A DNA stretch of 64,000 nt from Mansonella perstans (lineage: Eukaryota; Nematoda; Chromadorea; Rhabditida; Onchocercidae), in contig JBAMDO010000018.1 of assembly GCA_037074765.1 (NCBI GenBank), forward strand, positions 186,001-250,000. The letters are read 5' to 3'. The notes under the pieces were generated by a model, which ran no database searches, had not been told where the DNA came from, and was given only the letters and a program-made list of their open reading frames with translations. Positions 28,590-41,100 of this stretch are shown one piece after another; position 1 is the first letter of the stretch, and each line of letters opens with the position of its first letter. The position numbers were made by a program, and so were the translations under genes.

Positions 28590-31056
28590 TCAGTGAGATT
28601 CGTTTCGCATCATTTCACATTTTCCCTGGAAAAAAAAGAAAAAAAACAATACTGGCATTTAGATAAATATTTAGCTTCAATTTAAAAAAAAAAGATTTGC
28701 TTAATTTAGCAATTAATTTTATTTAAAATAATCAAAGTTTTCATCTGGTTGCAAATAATTAGAGCTTTGAAGTTTATTTTTTTTTTGCAAATTTTTTCAA
28801 ATTGTTATTCCTACTGCTTATTCATTTAGTTTAATTTTATATGTGGTTCCTTTTTTTTTTCAAACAATCTCTATCCATTCAGTTCATTTTTGGAAATTTA
28901 AAATGGTACCGGAAAACTTTCGTTCTGGACAATGTCAATAACACATGTAAAATAAACATTATTAGAATTGGGAAATTTGAAAGCGTTGATCCAGAAATAA
29001 TAATAAGTTTGCCCTGCATTTTTCATTCGGTTCATTTGTCCGGTTAGTTTAGGTTGCACTGCACAGCTGAAGTTCAATTTACAGTAAAATTTCACATTCT
29101 CTTGAATAAACTTTTATTATCATTCATTTATTTTCAATCTGAAAGTGTTTTACTATGAATCAATTTTATCTAAAAGTCAGACTAAATTGTAGATTTGAAA
29201 AAAGTTACCCATATCGATCAATAAGCAAAAGTTTTTGCAAGCCTTCTTCATCACCAGCATAGCAAGAGTGGACAAAGAAATTATAAATGTCACTTTCTGG
29301 AAAAAATCAATATTTTGTGTCAACGACAGAATTAAAAGAAAAACAAAAGCAATGAGTATATTGCAAAAAGTCTTTTCAAAATTTATTAAATGATTTTACA
29401 ATTGTGATTTAAAGTATTTACCTGAATTGCGTGATTTGCTTAGTATTACCAGTGAAATATTTTTACCAATTTTAACAGAATCATTTATTGCATTTCCGAG
29501 AGGTGCTTCATTAGTTTGTTGCACTTCCATGTAGACTGTATTATCGATTGTTGTTAATTTTTGCGTTGGTAATTGGGTAGCAAATATTCGAACTGATTCC
29601 AATGGTTGTTTCCTAAAATTGATAGACTTTGTACATTATTTCATTTGAATCATTTAATTAAAGAATCAATTTATTTTATTTTATCGTTTTTGAAGTTTCC
29701 GTTTTTCAGATTTTTCATTTTTTTTTTTTTTTTTTTTTTTTGTAAGAAACTAATAGATACGAACCATCGGGAATCGGGAAGTATTGAAATTCTCGTATAC
29801 ATTGATGTTGTTGCCGAAGGGTCTGTATTGATTTCCATAACTGTTTTGTTTGAAGACAATGGGAAAAGTGCAGACCAAAATTTCATTTCTTTCAAAATTT
29901 TCATTAAAACATTTTGATTTTCGCTGGATTGAATACTAATATTAGTGGCGGGAACAGCAATGGTTGAAGATTCATTGGTAATAGTAGGAGCAGTGGTTAA
30001 AGGTTTGTTAGTCGCGGTAAGAGCAACAGTTAAAGCTCCCTGAACTGGCAATGTCACTTCTTTTATCGATAATTCGGATGTCCAGTTTTGAAAATTTTCA
30101 TCAGAATCGTCAAACATATAAATGTCCGAAATTGATGTACTGGATATCGAATTAGTTTCAATAGGCCAATTACCCCAGTTATTTTCAAGATCGGATTTCG
30201 AATTTAGTCCTTGTAAGGAAAGATGACCATATTCTGGAATCTTGCTCCACAAATTCGTTTGGTTCTCTTCCTTAGGTTATGCTTGTTAGATAAGAAAAAA
30301 AATCAGTCTTAAAATGTAAATTTGAAACTGTCCAAAAACTTGAAATTTCAACAAATTTCATTGCAGTGTTTGTTTTCGCTTAAATATTTATTAAGTTTGA
30401 GATGTTCCAAATATCACAGCATTATGCAGAATAAAAGAAAATTAAAAAAAATTAATTTTTGAAATCAAGGTAATTTTTAAGACCGCATTTGAAATAATCA
30501 TAGATTGAAACAAATTTAAGCAAACATACCGATAGTGAAACTTCATTATCCTGACGTTGGATTGCAGGTGTATCTGTTGGAGATATCAGTTGACAAGTGA
30601 AGAGAAAGTGATAATCAACAGAAGCTTGAGATTCATTGGTTATTTGAATGCAAATAAGATTTTCGATCAAATCAATTATCTGAAATTTTTTTTCCTTTTC
30701 GAGCATTTGACAATGATAAAATTGTAACTTTTGTATGAGAAATTCTAATTAAAGGTACCGTTACCGTTACAATGAAATTGTTTCTTGTTTCTTAAAACTT
30801 ACATTTCAAAAACTTCATTTAAATTCTCAAACAAATTAATAGACAATAATAACATTTCTTGTATTCCTGGATACTCTCGTACCACATTTATTTGAAGGTA
30901 TTACAAATTCGATTGCAAGAATCGGCGTATCATTTGCGCTATGATAGATACATTCCGGATCAGTGAGGTATTCTACAGAATATATTTTACCGTCAAAGAA
31001 TTGATTGAACTCGATATTTGCAGCAATTCCATTTTCGGTACAAATGGCGTCAGCAG
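28590..31056 (-). CDS. ZP-domain (cuticlin-type) protein, 5' end not found
   Basis: Exons by eye run from 31056 down to a stop at 28590-28592. The first has DAICTENGIAANIEFNQFF and DGKIYSVEYLTDPEC, the ZP-N start seen in cuticlins. The next has IENLICIQITNES and VDYHFLFTCQL. A single ~170-residue exon (~30.26-29.77 kb) follows, rich in Ser, Thr and Asn. ZP-C then follows: IDNTVYMEVQQTNE, SVKIGKNISLVILS, NFFVHSCYAGDEEG, LLLIDRYGCAVQPKL, YYFWINAFKFPNSNNVYFTC, and a final GKCEMM just before the stop. ZP domains polymerise in extracellular matrix, so a cuticle or apical matrix role is expected. Oddities: the linker between ZP-N and ZP-C is unusually long, and no transmembrane tail or furin site follows ZP-C. 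A signal-peptide exon must lie upstream of 31056 but could not be identified. Confidence 0.82.
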
Positions 31057-31520
31057 CTAAAACGATCACTCTTAGTGTTTATTGATATATTTGAAACTAT
31101 GGTATCCAAAGCATGCTTCATAATATTCTAATTTCAAATCAATTAACTTTGATGAGATCAATGAAGGTTAAATGAAATGTCGGAAAAAGTTTATTTTACT
31201 GATTTAAATTTTTATATTTCTTTTTAGGGAAATGTTTCATGCAACAGTTATCAGCGAATTCACCATATGCAAAACATTCTTAAAAAGGCAGTGATAGGGA
31301 GTTATCTTCCAACCCGGAGATAATCTTGTCCAGCGCGCAACTCCTCCTTAGTAACTCCTCATCAATTCCGGTGATAAATACCTGTTCAAGAACAATCACA
31401 TTAGTCATATAATTAAGTGCAGTGGTTATAACGATTGTGTCACGGTAAATGTTCCATAATTAAGATCTATACACAGAAACAGATGGTTCTATAAGCAGTA
31501 GTAATCTTGCTGTTTTTCTT

Positions 31521-31870
31521 TACTTGTCTATTTTCCAGACTCTCTTCTGGAGCTTCCCGAAAGCTCTGTATCGATGTGACGATTGCTGAGCTAACTTGAG
31601 TTTTGATTTGCCAATGATGTTGAAGAGAGGATAGTATTCTTCTTGTGGTGCAATTTGGTCAACAACTTCTGTCTTCTTCCAACTAACTTTCAGTCCAAAA
31701 AACTCAATGATGGCCTAAGTAAAACAGATAAGTGTTGTATAGCGGTTTTTGCGTGAGCATTGAAGACGGCATTGTAAGCAAAGAGCAACTCGTGGACAAG
31801 ATGATTTAAGGCTCTTCGGTCATCTTAAATTGGATAGAATTCCGCTGCGGCAAAAAAGATGAACGTCAGG
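31521..31870 (-). pseudogene. Decayed non-LTR reverse transcriptase fragment
   Basis: Read on the minus strand the segment gives, in shifted frames, RSGILSNLR-stop, ELLFAYNAVFNAHAKTAIQH, FFGLKVSWKKTEVVDQIAPQ and SHRYRAFGKLQKRVW. These match in order the RTE-like reverse transcriptase pattern LFNLRRL / ELLFADDAALVAHT / FGLTISLKKTEV / AFGRLRKRVW. The catalytic ADD is replaced by AYN, and there is at least one stop and one frameshift, so it is inactive. GC content exceeds its neighbours. Family assignment beyond non-LTR type is tentative. Confidence 0.75.
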
Positions 31871-33299
31871 ATAAAAAATTGGTCCAGTTATACTAACTCA
31901 TTAATAATAATTTAATAAATCATTATAACTTCACAAGACATGCAGGCTCGTTTCTCAAGTAATGCAGTGCCCATGAGAGAGTAATGAGTTATTAAGTTTT
32001 GGACAATGGATATGTCATAATTGAATAATTAATTATTGAACGGAAACTTACATTTCATTATCGCATGGTCAGGAAAAAATTTAGCAGTATCAGTGTTAAA
32101 TATCATCAAATTAACGAAAAAGGATGTGAGCCACATTGGTCGTAATTTGAGAACACTTCAAATTGTCAATAAATTCGAAATTTTGAAAATTTTATGCTGA
32201 AACTATTCAATTATATTTTTAATATTTCCCTTTGTCTTGAAATGATGAAAAATTCAAATCTCATCTTAATATTTGATTACAATCAATTAGAACTAATGGA
32301 AATTTGTGGAAATCAAAAAATGATCGTACATGAACGTCTGTCCATCTCATAACTGTCAGTCCTTACTTTCTGAATTCATTGGGAAGAATGATCTTGAAGC
32401 AAACTAATTATCACTGACTAAATTTCGATATTTCCATTAATTACTCCTGGGTTGTTTGGTCTTACTTATTAATCTGTGATCGAATGCAAAAATTCAATGG
32501 GATAGAAAAGATATGAGAATGTCAGTTCGGTTGAACTTTGGCGGATGGATGACAAGAAAGCGCACTGACCTCAAGTAATGATGATGGTTACAATGATGAT
32601 AATTACAGTGATGATTTCCGTTTGCGAATGTCACATCTGACAACAAAACTATTATCCTATCCCATTAAATTTCCCTTCACTACTCCTCTCTGCTAAAATA
32701 TACGAATTTTTCAAAAATGACCGGAAGAATAGTCGAAAATTCAATGATTTATGATCAATCATATTTTAGGTTTAAATTTCACAAAATTCAATTTGTATAT
32801 CAATTTGCAATTGCACTTTATATTTGTATTAATGATGCTCAGAAAAAATATCAAAACTTAGCAGATTAATCAATATGCAAACGATTTTTGTACTAAAATA
32901 TTTTAATTTCTTTCCTAACCCATAATAATTTAACAAATTTTATTTCCCAATTTACTGCAAATTTAAGGATTAACAGATTTGATGCAACGAATATAAGCGA
33001 TACAAGACGGGGAATTTGATGTATGCATTACTGTATTGTCTCGGCATACAAATCGCGAATTAATTAACAATCTTCCATAGGCAACAAGTCTAATATGTTT
33101 ATTGTTTTTTTTTTTTTTCATTTGAAAATTTTATGAAACGAATCATCATTTAATAATGAAAATGCTAAATCAACTAAGCAAGCCAGCAAATCAAACTAAA
33201 TTATTAAGAAGTCAGAATTTTTTTTTTTAATTTAAACAAAAAATTTTATCTGTTTTCGTTGACAACTGATGAATATGTATTTCAGTAAAAGAACTTTAT

Positions 33300-33432
33300 G
33301 AAATATTTTATAAAAAATATATATATTTTTGTATTTCATAAAAAAATATATCGTAAAAAATTTTATATAATTGAAATATATATATATATAAAAATATATA
33401 TATATATATATATATGAAATATATATATATAT
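33300..33432. repeat. (AT)n microsatellite tract
   Basis: Several runs of TATA repeats broken by short A-rich spacers. Located 3' of the small heat shock gene. No gene content. Confidence 0.95.
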
Positions 33433-33717
33433 GCATAATCATTATTCCCCAATAAAAAAAATTTGTCACTTGTCAAAGAATCAATTAAAAGTATGTATAC
33501 TTTTTTTAATGTACTTTTCAATCACATAAATGTTTGTTGATTTTATTTATTGCCACCTGTTTCGATTAGGTACTAGCTGGAGCGCATTTTCACGTATTTT
33601 TTGCTGCATTTTCTTCATCCCTACTAAACTGTCATTAAAAGAAATTTCAATTGCTACATTTTGTTGTGTTGAAGTTCATCTATTAAAGTGCAAAAGTCAT
33701 ACATTTACGCTTTCGGA

Positions 33718-34814
33718 TCACGAAGATAAATGCTTTTTAAATAAGGTAACAGTAAGTATTCCATTTGGACAAATTTTCGTTTCCTTGCATTCCATCATTA
33801 CGTTATCCCGTATCATGTAACGTCGTTCAAATTGTTTCTTAAAAGTAAAAAATTGAAAAATAAAATTTTAAAATAAAATCATATTTTCTTTTCTGTTCTC
33901 AAAATTTATCACTAATTTCTAATCCTAATCTATTTTATGTTCTGTGATATTTAAAAAATTTGGAAGAAGTTTCTTTTTTTTGCGCTCATTTCAACTGAAT
34001 TTGATGAAACTGTCATGGCAAAAAATTTTTTCATGCAACTACATGTGCAATTACACAAGCATTCTTCATACATTTTTACTGGCATTTATTGAAAAATACG
34101 GAACTTAAAAAGGTATGTTTGTCTTACCTTGCCATTATTATCAACATGTACTGCGTTAATTTTGAGCACATTACCCACGGTAGTTACCTAAATTTGTATT
34201 AAATTCTAAATGTACAATGATATCTAGATATAAATAAAAAAACAAAATCATGAACTAAATTAATCAAATAACTAAATATATCTTTAGAATTTAATTTTAG
34301 GCAGCTCAAATATTTCGTGCTTTCCTTTGCAATTATTATTTCTACTAAAAGTATCGAACATTTTTGTTGATGATAGTTTTGTATAACAAACCTTTATTTC
34401 ATTTGGTGCAAAATTTCGTACATCAATTGATACGGAAAATTTTTCCGCATTATCAATTACCTAAAATATCTGATCAGTTTACAAAATAAACGTATGACAA
34501 ATGACTTGATTGTGAAATTTTTAGAAACAATTAAAAAGTTAAATTTAAAAAAAAACTTTAATTGAATTTAAATTACTAAAGATGCTTATCGGTTTCTGGT
34601 AATTTAGATAGAAATTTTGTTGAACATTTAAAAATTGTATAACTTTGTAATAAGTGCCAAATTTCATTTGGAATTTCACCTCACCCACTTGACCGGCGAG
34701 AAGATCCATATTTTTGTATCTTAACATTCCCCAGGGCAAAAAATTTGATGGTCGCCAATGATCAGTAGATGTCTTTGGTACAGTATCACAACGTGTAGTT
34801 TCTCGCCGAGACAT
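33718..34814 (-). CDS. Small heat shock protein (HSP20 family)
   Basis: Four exons encode about 128 residues. Exon 1 (from 34814) starts MSRRETTRCDTVPKTSTDHW and includes RPSNFLPWGM. Exon 2 (~34.46-34.39 kb) carries DNAEKFSVSIDVRNFAPNEI, the start of the alpha-crystallin domain. Exon 3 (~34.19-34.13 kb) has VTTVGNVLKINAVHVDNNGK. Exon 4 (~33.84-33.72 kb) has QFERRYMIRDNVMMECKETK and CPNGILTVTLFKKH, then the stop at 33718-33720. This matches the family's FxRRY and NGxLTV signatures. ATP-independent chaperone by family knowledge. The protein ends almost directly after the domain and lacks the I-x-I tail that usually drives oligomer assembly. All three joins are in phase. Confidence 0.9.
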
Positions 34815-37339
34815 CTTGATCGTTCTTGTTCACTGTTCCGGATCAGCAATATTTTGCGCTGATTGGTTTGATTTTCAATACTCAGGAAAAAATATATTTT
34901 CGTTTACTACCGATTTGTTCATACAATGACAAAGCTTCATTACGGACCGTACTTGATAAAAATGTCACTGATGTAAGCGAGAAAAGAGAAACGATTAGAG
35001 AGATAAGAATACTTTGCTTTTTGCATTCATTAGGTTTTCCAACAAGTAAAGTAAGTGATACATCGTTTTATCTTATTGTTTTTTTCAGCAGCACTTGACC
35101 TATGCACTTTACATGTCTAGAGATAATAAAAAAAAATTTGTGGAAAAAAAAACTTTTGAAAAAGTAGAAAAAATGATGAAATTTCGAATGTAATGCAAAA
35201 CAAAATTAAGTAAGCAAATGTTGACAATTTTAAAATTCGACCGATCAGAGATCACTTCGAAACTCAGTGAAAATAGTGAAAACAATAATTCTGCTTGCGA
35301 TTAATTACTGCATAGCTTACAGTGTAGAAAGATAAAAGTTATTGATTTAAATGGAGAAAAGATAAGGAAAAAAAACTCCCAGGAATTTTATATTTTACTT
35401 CTTTTATGAGAATGAACTGAAACTGAAATAAACAAAAAAGAAAAGGAAAGTCGCTTTCATTCTTACATTATTTTTCTGTAGTTTCAATAGTGAAATATCA
35501 TATGAAAGTCAATTTTTAATTTAAAGTTTTATTTAATTTAGATTTTATTTAATTTAAAGTATCACTCTAGGATTTCAAACAAACAGCTGCAAAGAAATAC
35601 GAAAAATTTTATAATTTTTCATATTTTTCTCTGCACCTGTTTGATTTTCACAAACACCTGCAAAGAAATACGAAAAAAAAAAATTTTATGGTATTTCTTA
35701 AAAAAACATAAAACTATGAAAAAATTAAGTAAATTTTCTTGACGCATTTGTCCTAAAATATCGGATGTTACAGAATTGTTTGTATGCATAACTAAAATGA
35801 CACACGGATAGATGTTTCACAAATTGAGCAGAACAAAAGTGACTTTCAAAAATTTTTAAAAGGATAATTATAGGTGAGTCAAAAAAAAAATCTTCCTGTC
35901 ATCTTTCTACCCTATGCACATGCTGTAAATGTATTGAGAGCAGTTAATAAATTATCGCGAAAAAAAAATTAATCATAGATGAGATGAACAAATTAACTTT
36001 ACATTTTTGGAAGAGAGAATTGAAATTGATATATATATATATATGAAATAAATCGATGGCCTAAAATTCGATCATTGAAGTAAAAGTAAGGTTTTGTATA
36101 TATGTAGATATATGCTTGTATGGATTATGTATGTGTGTATGTGAGAATTATGTGTATGTATGTGGATATGTGGGTGTGTGTGTGTGTATGGGAAAACATT
36201 TGTAAATCAGATTGAACTGAAAGTAATTAGATAATTATCATGGTTAAATGATAAAATTTTTATAAATTTCTTTTCATATATATATTTCATTATAGTTTAG
36301 TATAAATAAATGAGACAAAATTAATTTATTTCAATTTGAATTTAATTATCAAAAATTGTTAAATTATTTAATCCTTCTTTTTAATGTTATCAAAATGAAC
36401 AAAAAAACAACCATAACAACAACAACAGCAACAAGAACAGATAGCAGTAATAGTAGCAGTAGCAGTAGCAGTAGAGGCAGGAAATTGTATTTATGAATTA
36501 CAGGCTTCGAGAATAACTACGCATTTTCATCCCTATCTACCACTTTCATCAGCAAATATGAGCTTGAAAATCCGGTTTTCTTTTTCGGTATTTAGATAAT
36601 GAATAATATTATTTGCAAAATAAATGTTTGTCAAATTGAATGCAAAAAGAATTCATATCAATCAATCAATCAATAATTTGATATTTGTAATGTATCTCCG
36701 TAACTTCACTTCATGAAAATTTACCAATTTCAAATTTCCACATTTTACATTTGGAATATATCGCAATTGGAAATTTTGCAACATACATTTCATTTGAATT
36801 TACCATCGAAGAAAGTACTGTAATAAATGAAATTTTCCTTTGCTTCTTTTTTTGTTTTAGAAAACTTTATTTCGAATATTTAATCATATATAGCATAGAA
36901 CACATTAGAAGGATTTTACTTCAAAAAGAGCGAAAAGTAAATTTTAAAATTACAAATTTTGCTTTTTCCATTGAATACTTCTATATACTTAATGATGATT
37001 TGTTGCAATTTCAATTTTAAACATTTTATTCATTTTATACATCACTTATAATAACAAATTGTTCATCACGTGCACTTTGCAACATTAATTTTTCATAGAG
37101 CGATTCGTAAAATTTCGTTCAAATTTCTTCCATAAATGAGGTTTTTTTTGTAAAATTATAAAATAATCAAGTTTTTTTCTTGACGAAAAATTCAAATGAA
37201 GTGAAGTTTCGTGAAGTTTTTTTTCTCACTTAATTTAATTTTTCATCATAAAAGAAGCAAAAAAAAAAAAAAATTAACGAATAAAATTTCTTTTGTTCGA
37301 AATTAAAACATTTCTTTTTTTAAAATTTAACAAAATGCA
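34815..37339. other. Intergenic region upstream of the heat shock gene
   Basis: AT-rich. Contains a local duplication around 35575-35700 built on GCAAAGAAATACGAAAAA, TG/TA-rich simple sequence at about 36020-36190, and CAA/AGC triplets at about 36410-36475. A convincing heat shock element was not found next to the heat shock gene. No coding gene supported. Confidence 0.5.
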
Positions 37340-38084
37340 TTAATCATCAATGAGATTGATGTTTTCAAGATTGTCATTTGTTGTCATAAAACGTTTCCCG
37401 AAGCGTATCATCATATCTGCTGCACTTGGTGCACGTTTGCTCATGTATACTTCATTTGGCTGAAAAAAATCTTTTTTTTCCAGTAATTTTAATTAAAAAA
37501 TTAATCCTTTTTTAGAAAGAATTTGATAGAAATTGTTTGAAAAAAAGTTTTTCCAGAAAGAAACTACTTAATTGAACTTTTAAAAGCTTTTTTTCTTGTT
37601 AATCGCATTTTTTTTTTAGTCATAATTTAATATTTTTTTAAATCACAATTTAATGGAAGATAATTTTAAGGTATTTTTGATATTTTTCAAAAAAAAAAAC
37701 CAATAAAGCAAATTCCTGACATTCAAAAAATATCTTATTGGTTCGTTGCCACCTCGGAACAAAAATTGCCGTGCAAAATCATTACCTGAAAATAATTATC
37801 ACTGCGATATTTGACATTTAGTTAATTAAAAAAAGGATAAAACTGATGTGAATTGATTACAAATGATATTCGAAAAGAAATCACACAGAGATGATATCTT
37901 TCCCTCTATTGATGATAAAAATTTGAAGAATTTGTTTGCTAATAATAACACTTAAGACGCAAATAATTATGAATGGTAAGGTAAGAGGACAAAATAATTT
38001 ACCTTCTAATCGTCTGAAATCAGTGGGATAAAAGTAATTAATAGCAAGTAATATTGCTAAGATTATTAGTTTGGACGACGACAT
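37340..38084 (-). CDS. flp-24: FLP-24-type FMRFamide-like neuropeptide precursor
   Basis: Three exons. Exon 1 (38084 to ~38003) encodes MSSSKLIILAILLAINYFYP, a signal peptide. Exon 2 (~37.79-37.73 kb) gives NDFARQFLFRGGNEPIRYFL. Exon 3 (~37.46-37.34 kb) gives NEVYMSKR then APSAADMMIRFG then KR, and ends FMTTNDNLENINLIDD. One dibasic-flanked peptide with a C-terminal Gly for amidation is predicted: APSAADMMIRF-amide. This closely resembles the single C. elegans FLP-24 peptide (VPSAGDMMVRFG), and a precursor with one peptide copy also fits. Released from neurons as a signalling peptide. An in-frame upstream ATG at 38108 is an alternative start. Splice phases agree. Confidence 0.9.
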
Positions 38085-38108
38085 TGCTTGTAACCAACGT
38101 GTAAACAA

Positions 38109-41100
38109 TGTATAATTGCTTGAAATTAAATTAATATTTCCTAAAAGTAATTAAAGTACGTATAACATATTTATAAAGTTCACGAATGTTAATTCAATTA
38201 TTCATCTTATTTATTGAAACATTACAATTGCACTCAAATCTTATATTAATTACTAACATAGAAAGTTGAAAAAAGAGTAAGTAGCTGCTAGATAAGTGAC
38301 ATTTTTGTCTGAAGACTAACTAATCTACAACCAGCTGAAATAAATTAATTATCAAATATATTGGCTTAGCATAGTGATTTGTTTTCAACTTCGTGTTATT
38401 ATACCTTAATAATTTAATACTTTTACGCAGATTAATGCCTTTACGTAGATAATGCTTTTACATGTAATAGAAATTATCCAAATATGTTAGTGATAAACGA
38501 ATGAAAGACATTCCAAAGTTTCAACACACTTTATTCTATTTAAGTTAATTGTTGAAATTTAATTAATATAGAAAGTTAAGAAATTCAGGGAGCATCATAT
38601 TTTCATAATATTTTTATTAAAATTTTTTTTCGAGCTACTGCAATTACTCTGTTAAAGTTTACCAAAGGAAAGTTAGCTATCAGAAATATCCTGTTAAAAT
38701 GTCGGAAGTTTATTTTGTCTTCTTTACTCAGTTAATTTTCTTTATTTTATTAAAATTTTACTATAAACAAGGAATTGTTTGAAAATTTGAACATTCTTGT
38801 TGTTATTGAAAAAAAGATTGCTCTGAGTGATAGAATGAGAGAATTATTTTTTTTTGTGCTAAGCTCAAGACTCACTGAAAATAGCTACAAAACAAAATGC
38901 TCATATTAATGAAAAATTAAAACCAATGGAAATTGATAAGATAAATGAACGCAAGTGGATATCTTACAAAAAAGATTTGTGCGTAGCAATTTTAAATATT
39001 CGAAATTTTAATTAAAATTTTGAAATATTGCAGATGGCTAGCATTAGCTATCATTTCAGTTTATCATGCATTTTTCCATGGTATCTTTTTTTTATTAATG
39101 GTTAAAAGGGTAAAATTTTTTGCATCAATTAAATTATTTTCAACGTAACTAAAAAATAATCTCTTTAATAAATACTATAAAACAACGATTGAATTAAAAT
39201 TTGACAAAAAAAAAAGCAAACAGTTGGTAATTCTATCTGAGACATCGAAATGTGTCCCAATAAATATATTTGTCTGCAAAAAAAACAAAAATATTTATCT
39301 GCAAAAATTAAAGCTTTGTTTTGTAGAAATATTAATTTCAAAAAAAAAAAAGAAAAAAAAGTGCTGAATAATCTTTAGGAAAATTTCAGCGCTCAAAATG
39401 ATTAAACTATAAATTATATTTCAGTGAATTGAATATTTGTAGAATAATCCACAATTTTACCATCGTAGCTTACAATTTTTTACGATCACTTTTTCCGGCT
39501 TAGATTTCTTGTTCTAAAAAATCCATAAATTTTGCAAAAAAGAAAAGTTGAACAAAAAGTTGATTATAAATAAATAATAGAAAAGTTAATAAATTTCCAA
39601 CTTATAGTCATTTAATTTGTGCGCTGTTAATTTTCTGATAACGGACTTCCAATCGTCGTAACAAGCAAGATTTGACCTTTCTTAGCCTTAATCTGTCCAG
39701 TGTTCAATCTAAGTTACAAATTTATCTTCTTAATTCAAAAAAAACGAAGCAATTTTTCATGATACATTAATTGGCTGCAAACGAAAAAAAAAATTGCAAA
39801 CTATTATTTAAATTCAAAAAGAAAATTGAAAAGGGGAAAGTTTACATCTAGATTAATAAGAGAGAAAGAAAAAAATGAGATAACAAATAAATTGCTTTCT
39901 ATTCATTCAGTAATCAATCAGTAATCATTTTTTCCATTCTAATTTAAACAGCTAATATAAAGCAATTTACAAGAAATTGAAAAATACAAACTTCCATTTC
40001 TTAATAAAAACAGAAGAAAAAGAGAGGAAAGAGGGTTATCGATTTCATTTGTAATTCGCTTGAAATATTTTGAAATTAAAAAGTTCAATTTTCTAATCTA
40101 ATTATCTAAAAAAAAGGAAAGAAAATTTGCTAGCGGAACAAAAAAGTTTGAAATTTTCTGAAAGGAAATTAAAAAACAATTTTGAAAAAAATGTATGTAA
40201 AAAGGCACTGCATAAGTATATATATATATATAAGAAGTACATGACAATTATCTGTATGCACATAATTCAATTGCAGTGCTATAATTTTGTATGCGACAAA
40301 TTATCAGTTACTAGTCCGTCATAAAAGGTAAAATTCCGATGAAGTAAAGCGTCAAATAGAAATTAAAAGGATTTTCAAAAAAAAGCACGATCGATGTTTG
40401 AACTGATCGTCTTCTTGATTAATATTATGGTCTAATAGTGGCATTATTCAAATAAAAAACGAATTTTTTTTAAAATGGGAATTAATTATTTGAGGAAAAT
40501 CTTCGCGATGAATAAGAATAATGGGAAGAATTAAATGGCAGATAAAAGAGAGAAAGTAAAGAATTATGTGACAGATAAAGTAAAGAAAGTAAAGAATTAT
40601 GTGACAGATGAAGGAGAAAAAGCAAAAAATTATGTGGCAGATAAAAGGGAAAAGATGTCGCTTTCATTTCTTATTTTTTTTTAAAATTTTCATTATGCGT
40701 GTTTATGCACTTCATTGCTTTTTTTTTTAATTTTTTTTTAGCGATTAAGCAAGAAAATATTGATCAAAGGGAAAAATTGAAGTAGAAGAAAAATTTCAAT
40801 ACAATTTCTTCAATGTATTGCAAAGTAACACTGTATTACAATGAAAATAATAATTATTAATATAACTATTACAAAAATATGTAGGCTAGTATAAAAGCTT
40901 CTTTTCTTTTAAATTAGAAAATTTTAAAATTGGAATTTTTTTTTCAAAATTCTCTCTTTTGCATGTTTGTTTTGCGCATTCAAATTCTACTAATTCAAAA
41001 ATTGATAACTTTAATTAATACATCAAAATTATCTATTTTAATTATAGTTGATAGTGAAATTGTAGATTTATTCTTTTTTCAAAATATAAATGCAAACTTT

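Larger units (their letters stand above)
31090..33717. other. Region between ZP gene and small heat shock gene
   Basis: Contains the retroelement relic at about 31.5-31.9 kb and AT-rich sequence with an AT microsatellite at 33.3-33.43 kb. The missing first exon of the ZP-domain gene should lie here. A short open stretch on the minus strand at about 31.3-31.4 kb (GIDEELLRRSCALDKIISGL) is not recognised. Confidence 0.5.

Noticed and set aside
34826..35098. 90-codon open frame upstream of the heat shock gene
   Set aside because: Starts with TTG, lies in the heat shock gene's promoter region and shows no family motif.
39620..39720. GC-richer minus-strand stretch reading NTGQIKAKKGQILLVTTIGS
   Set aside because: Short, no flanking exons found, no family recognised; perhaps an old relic.
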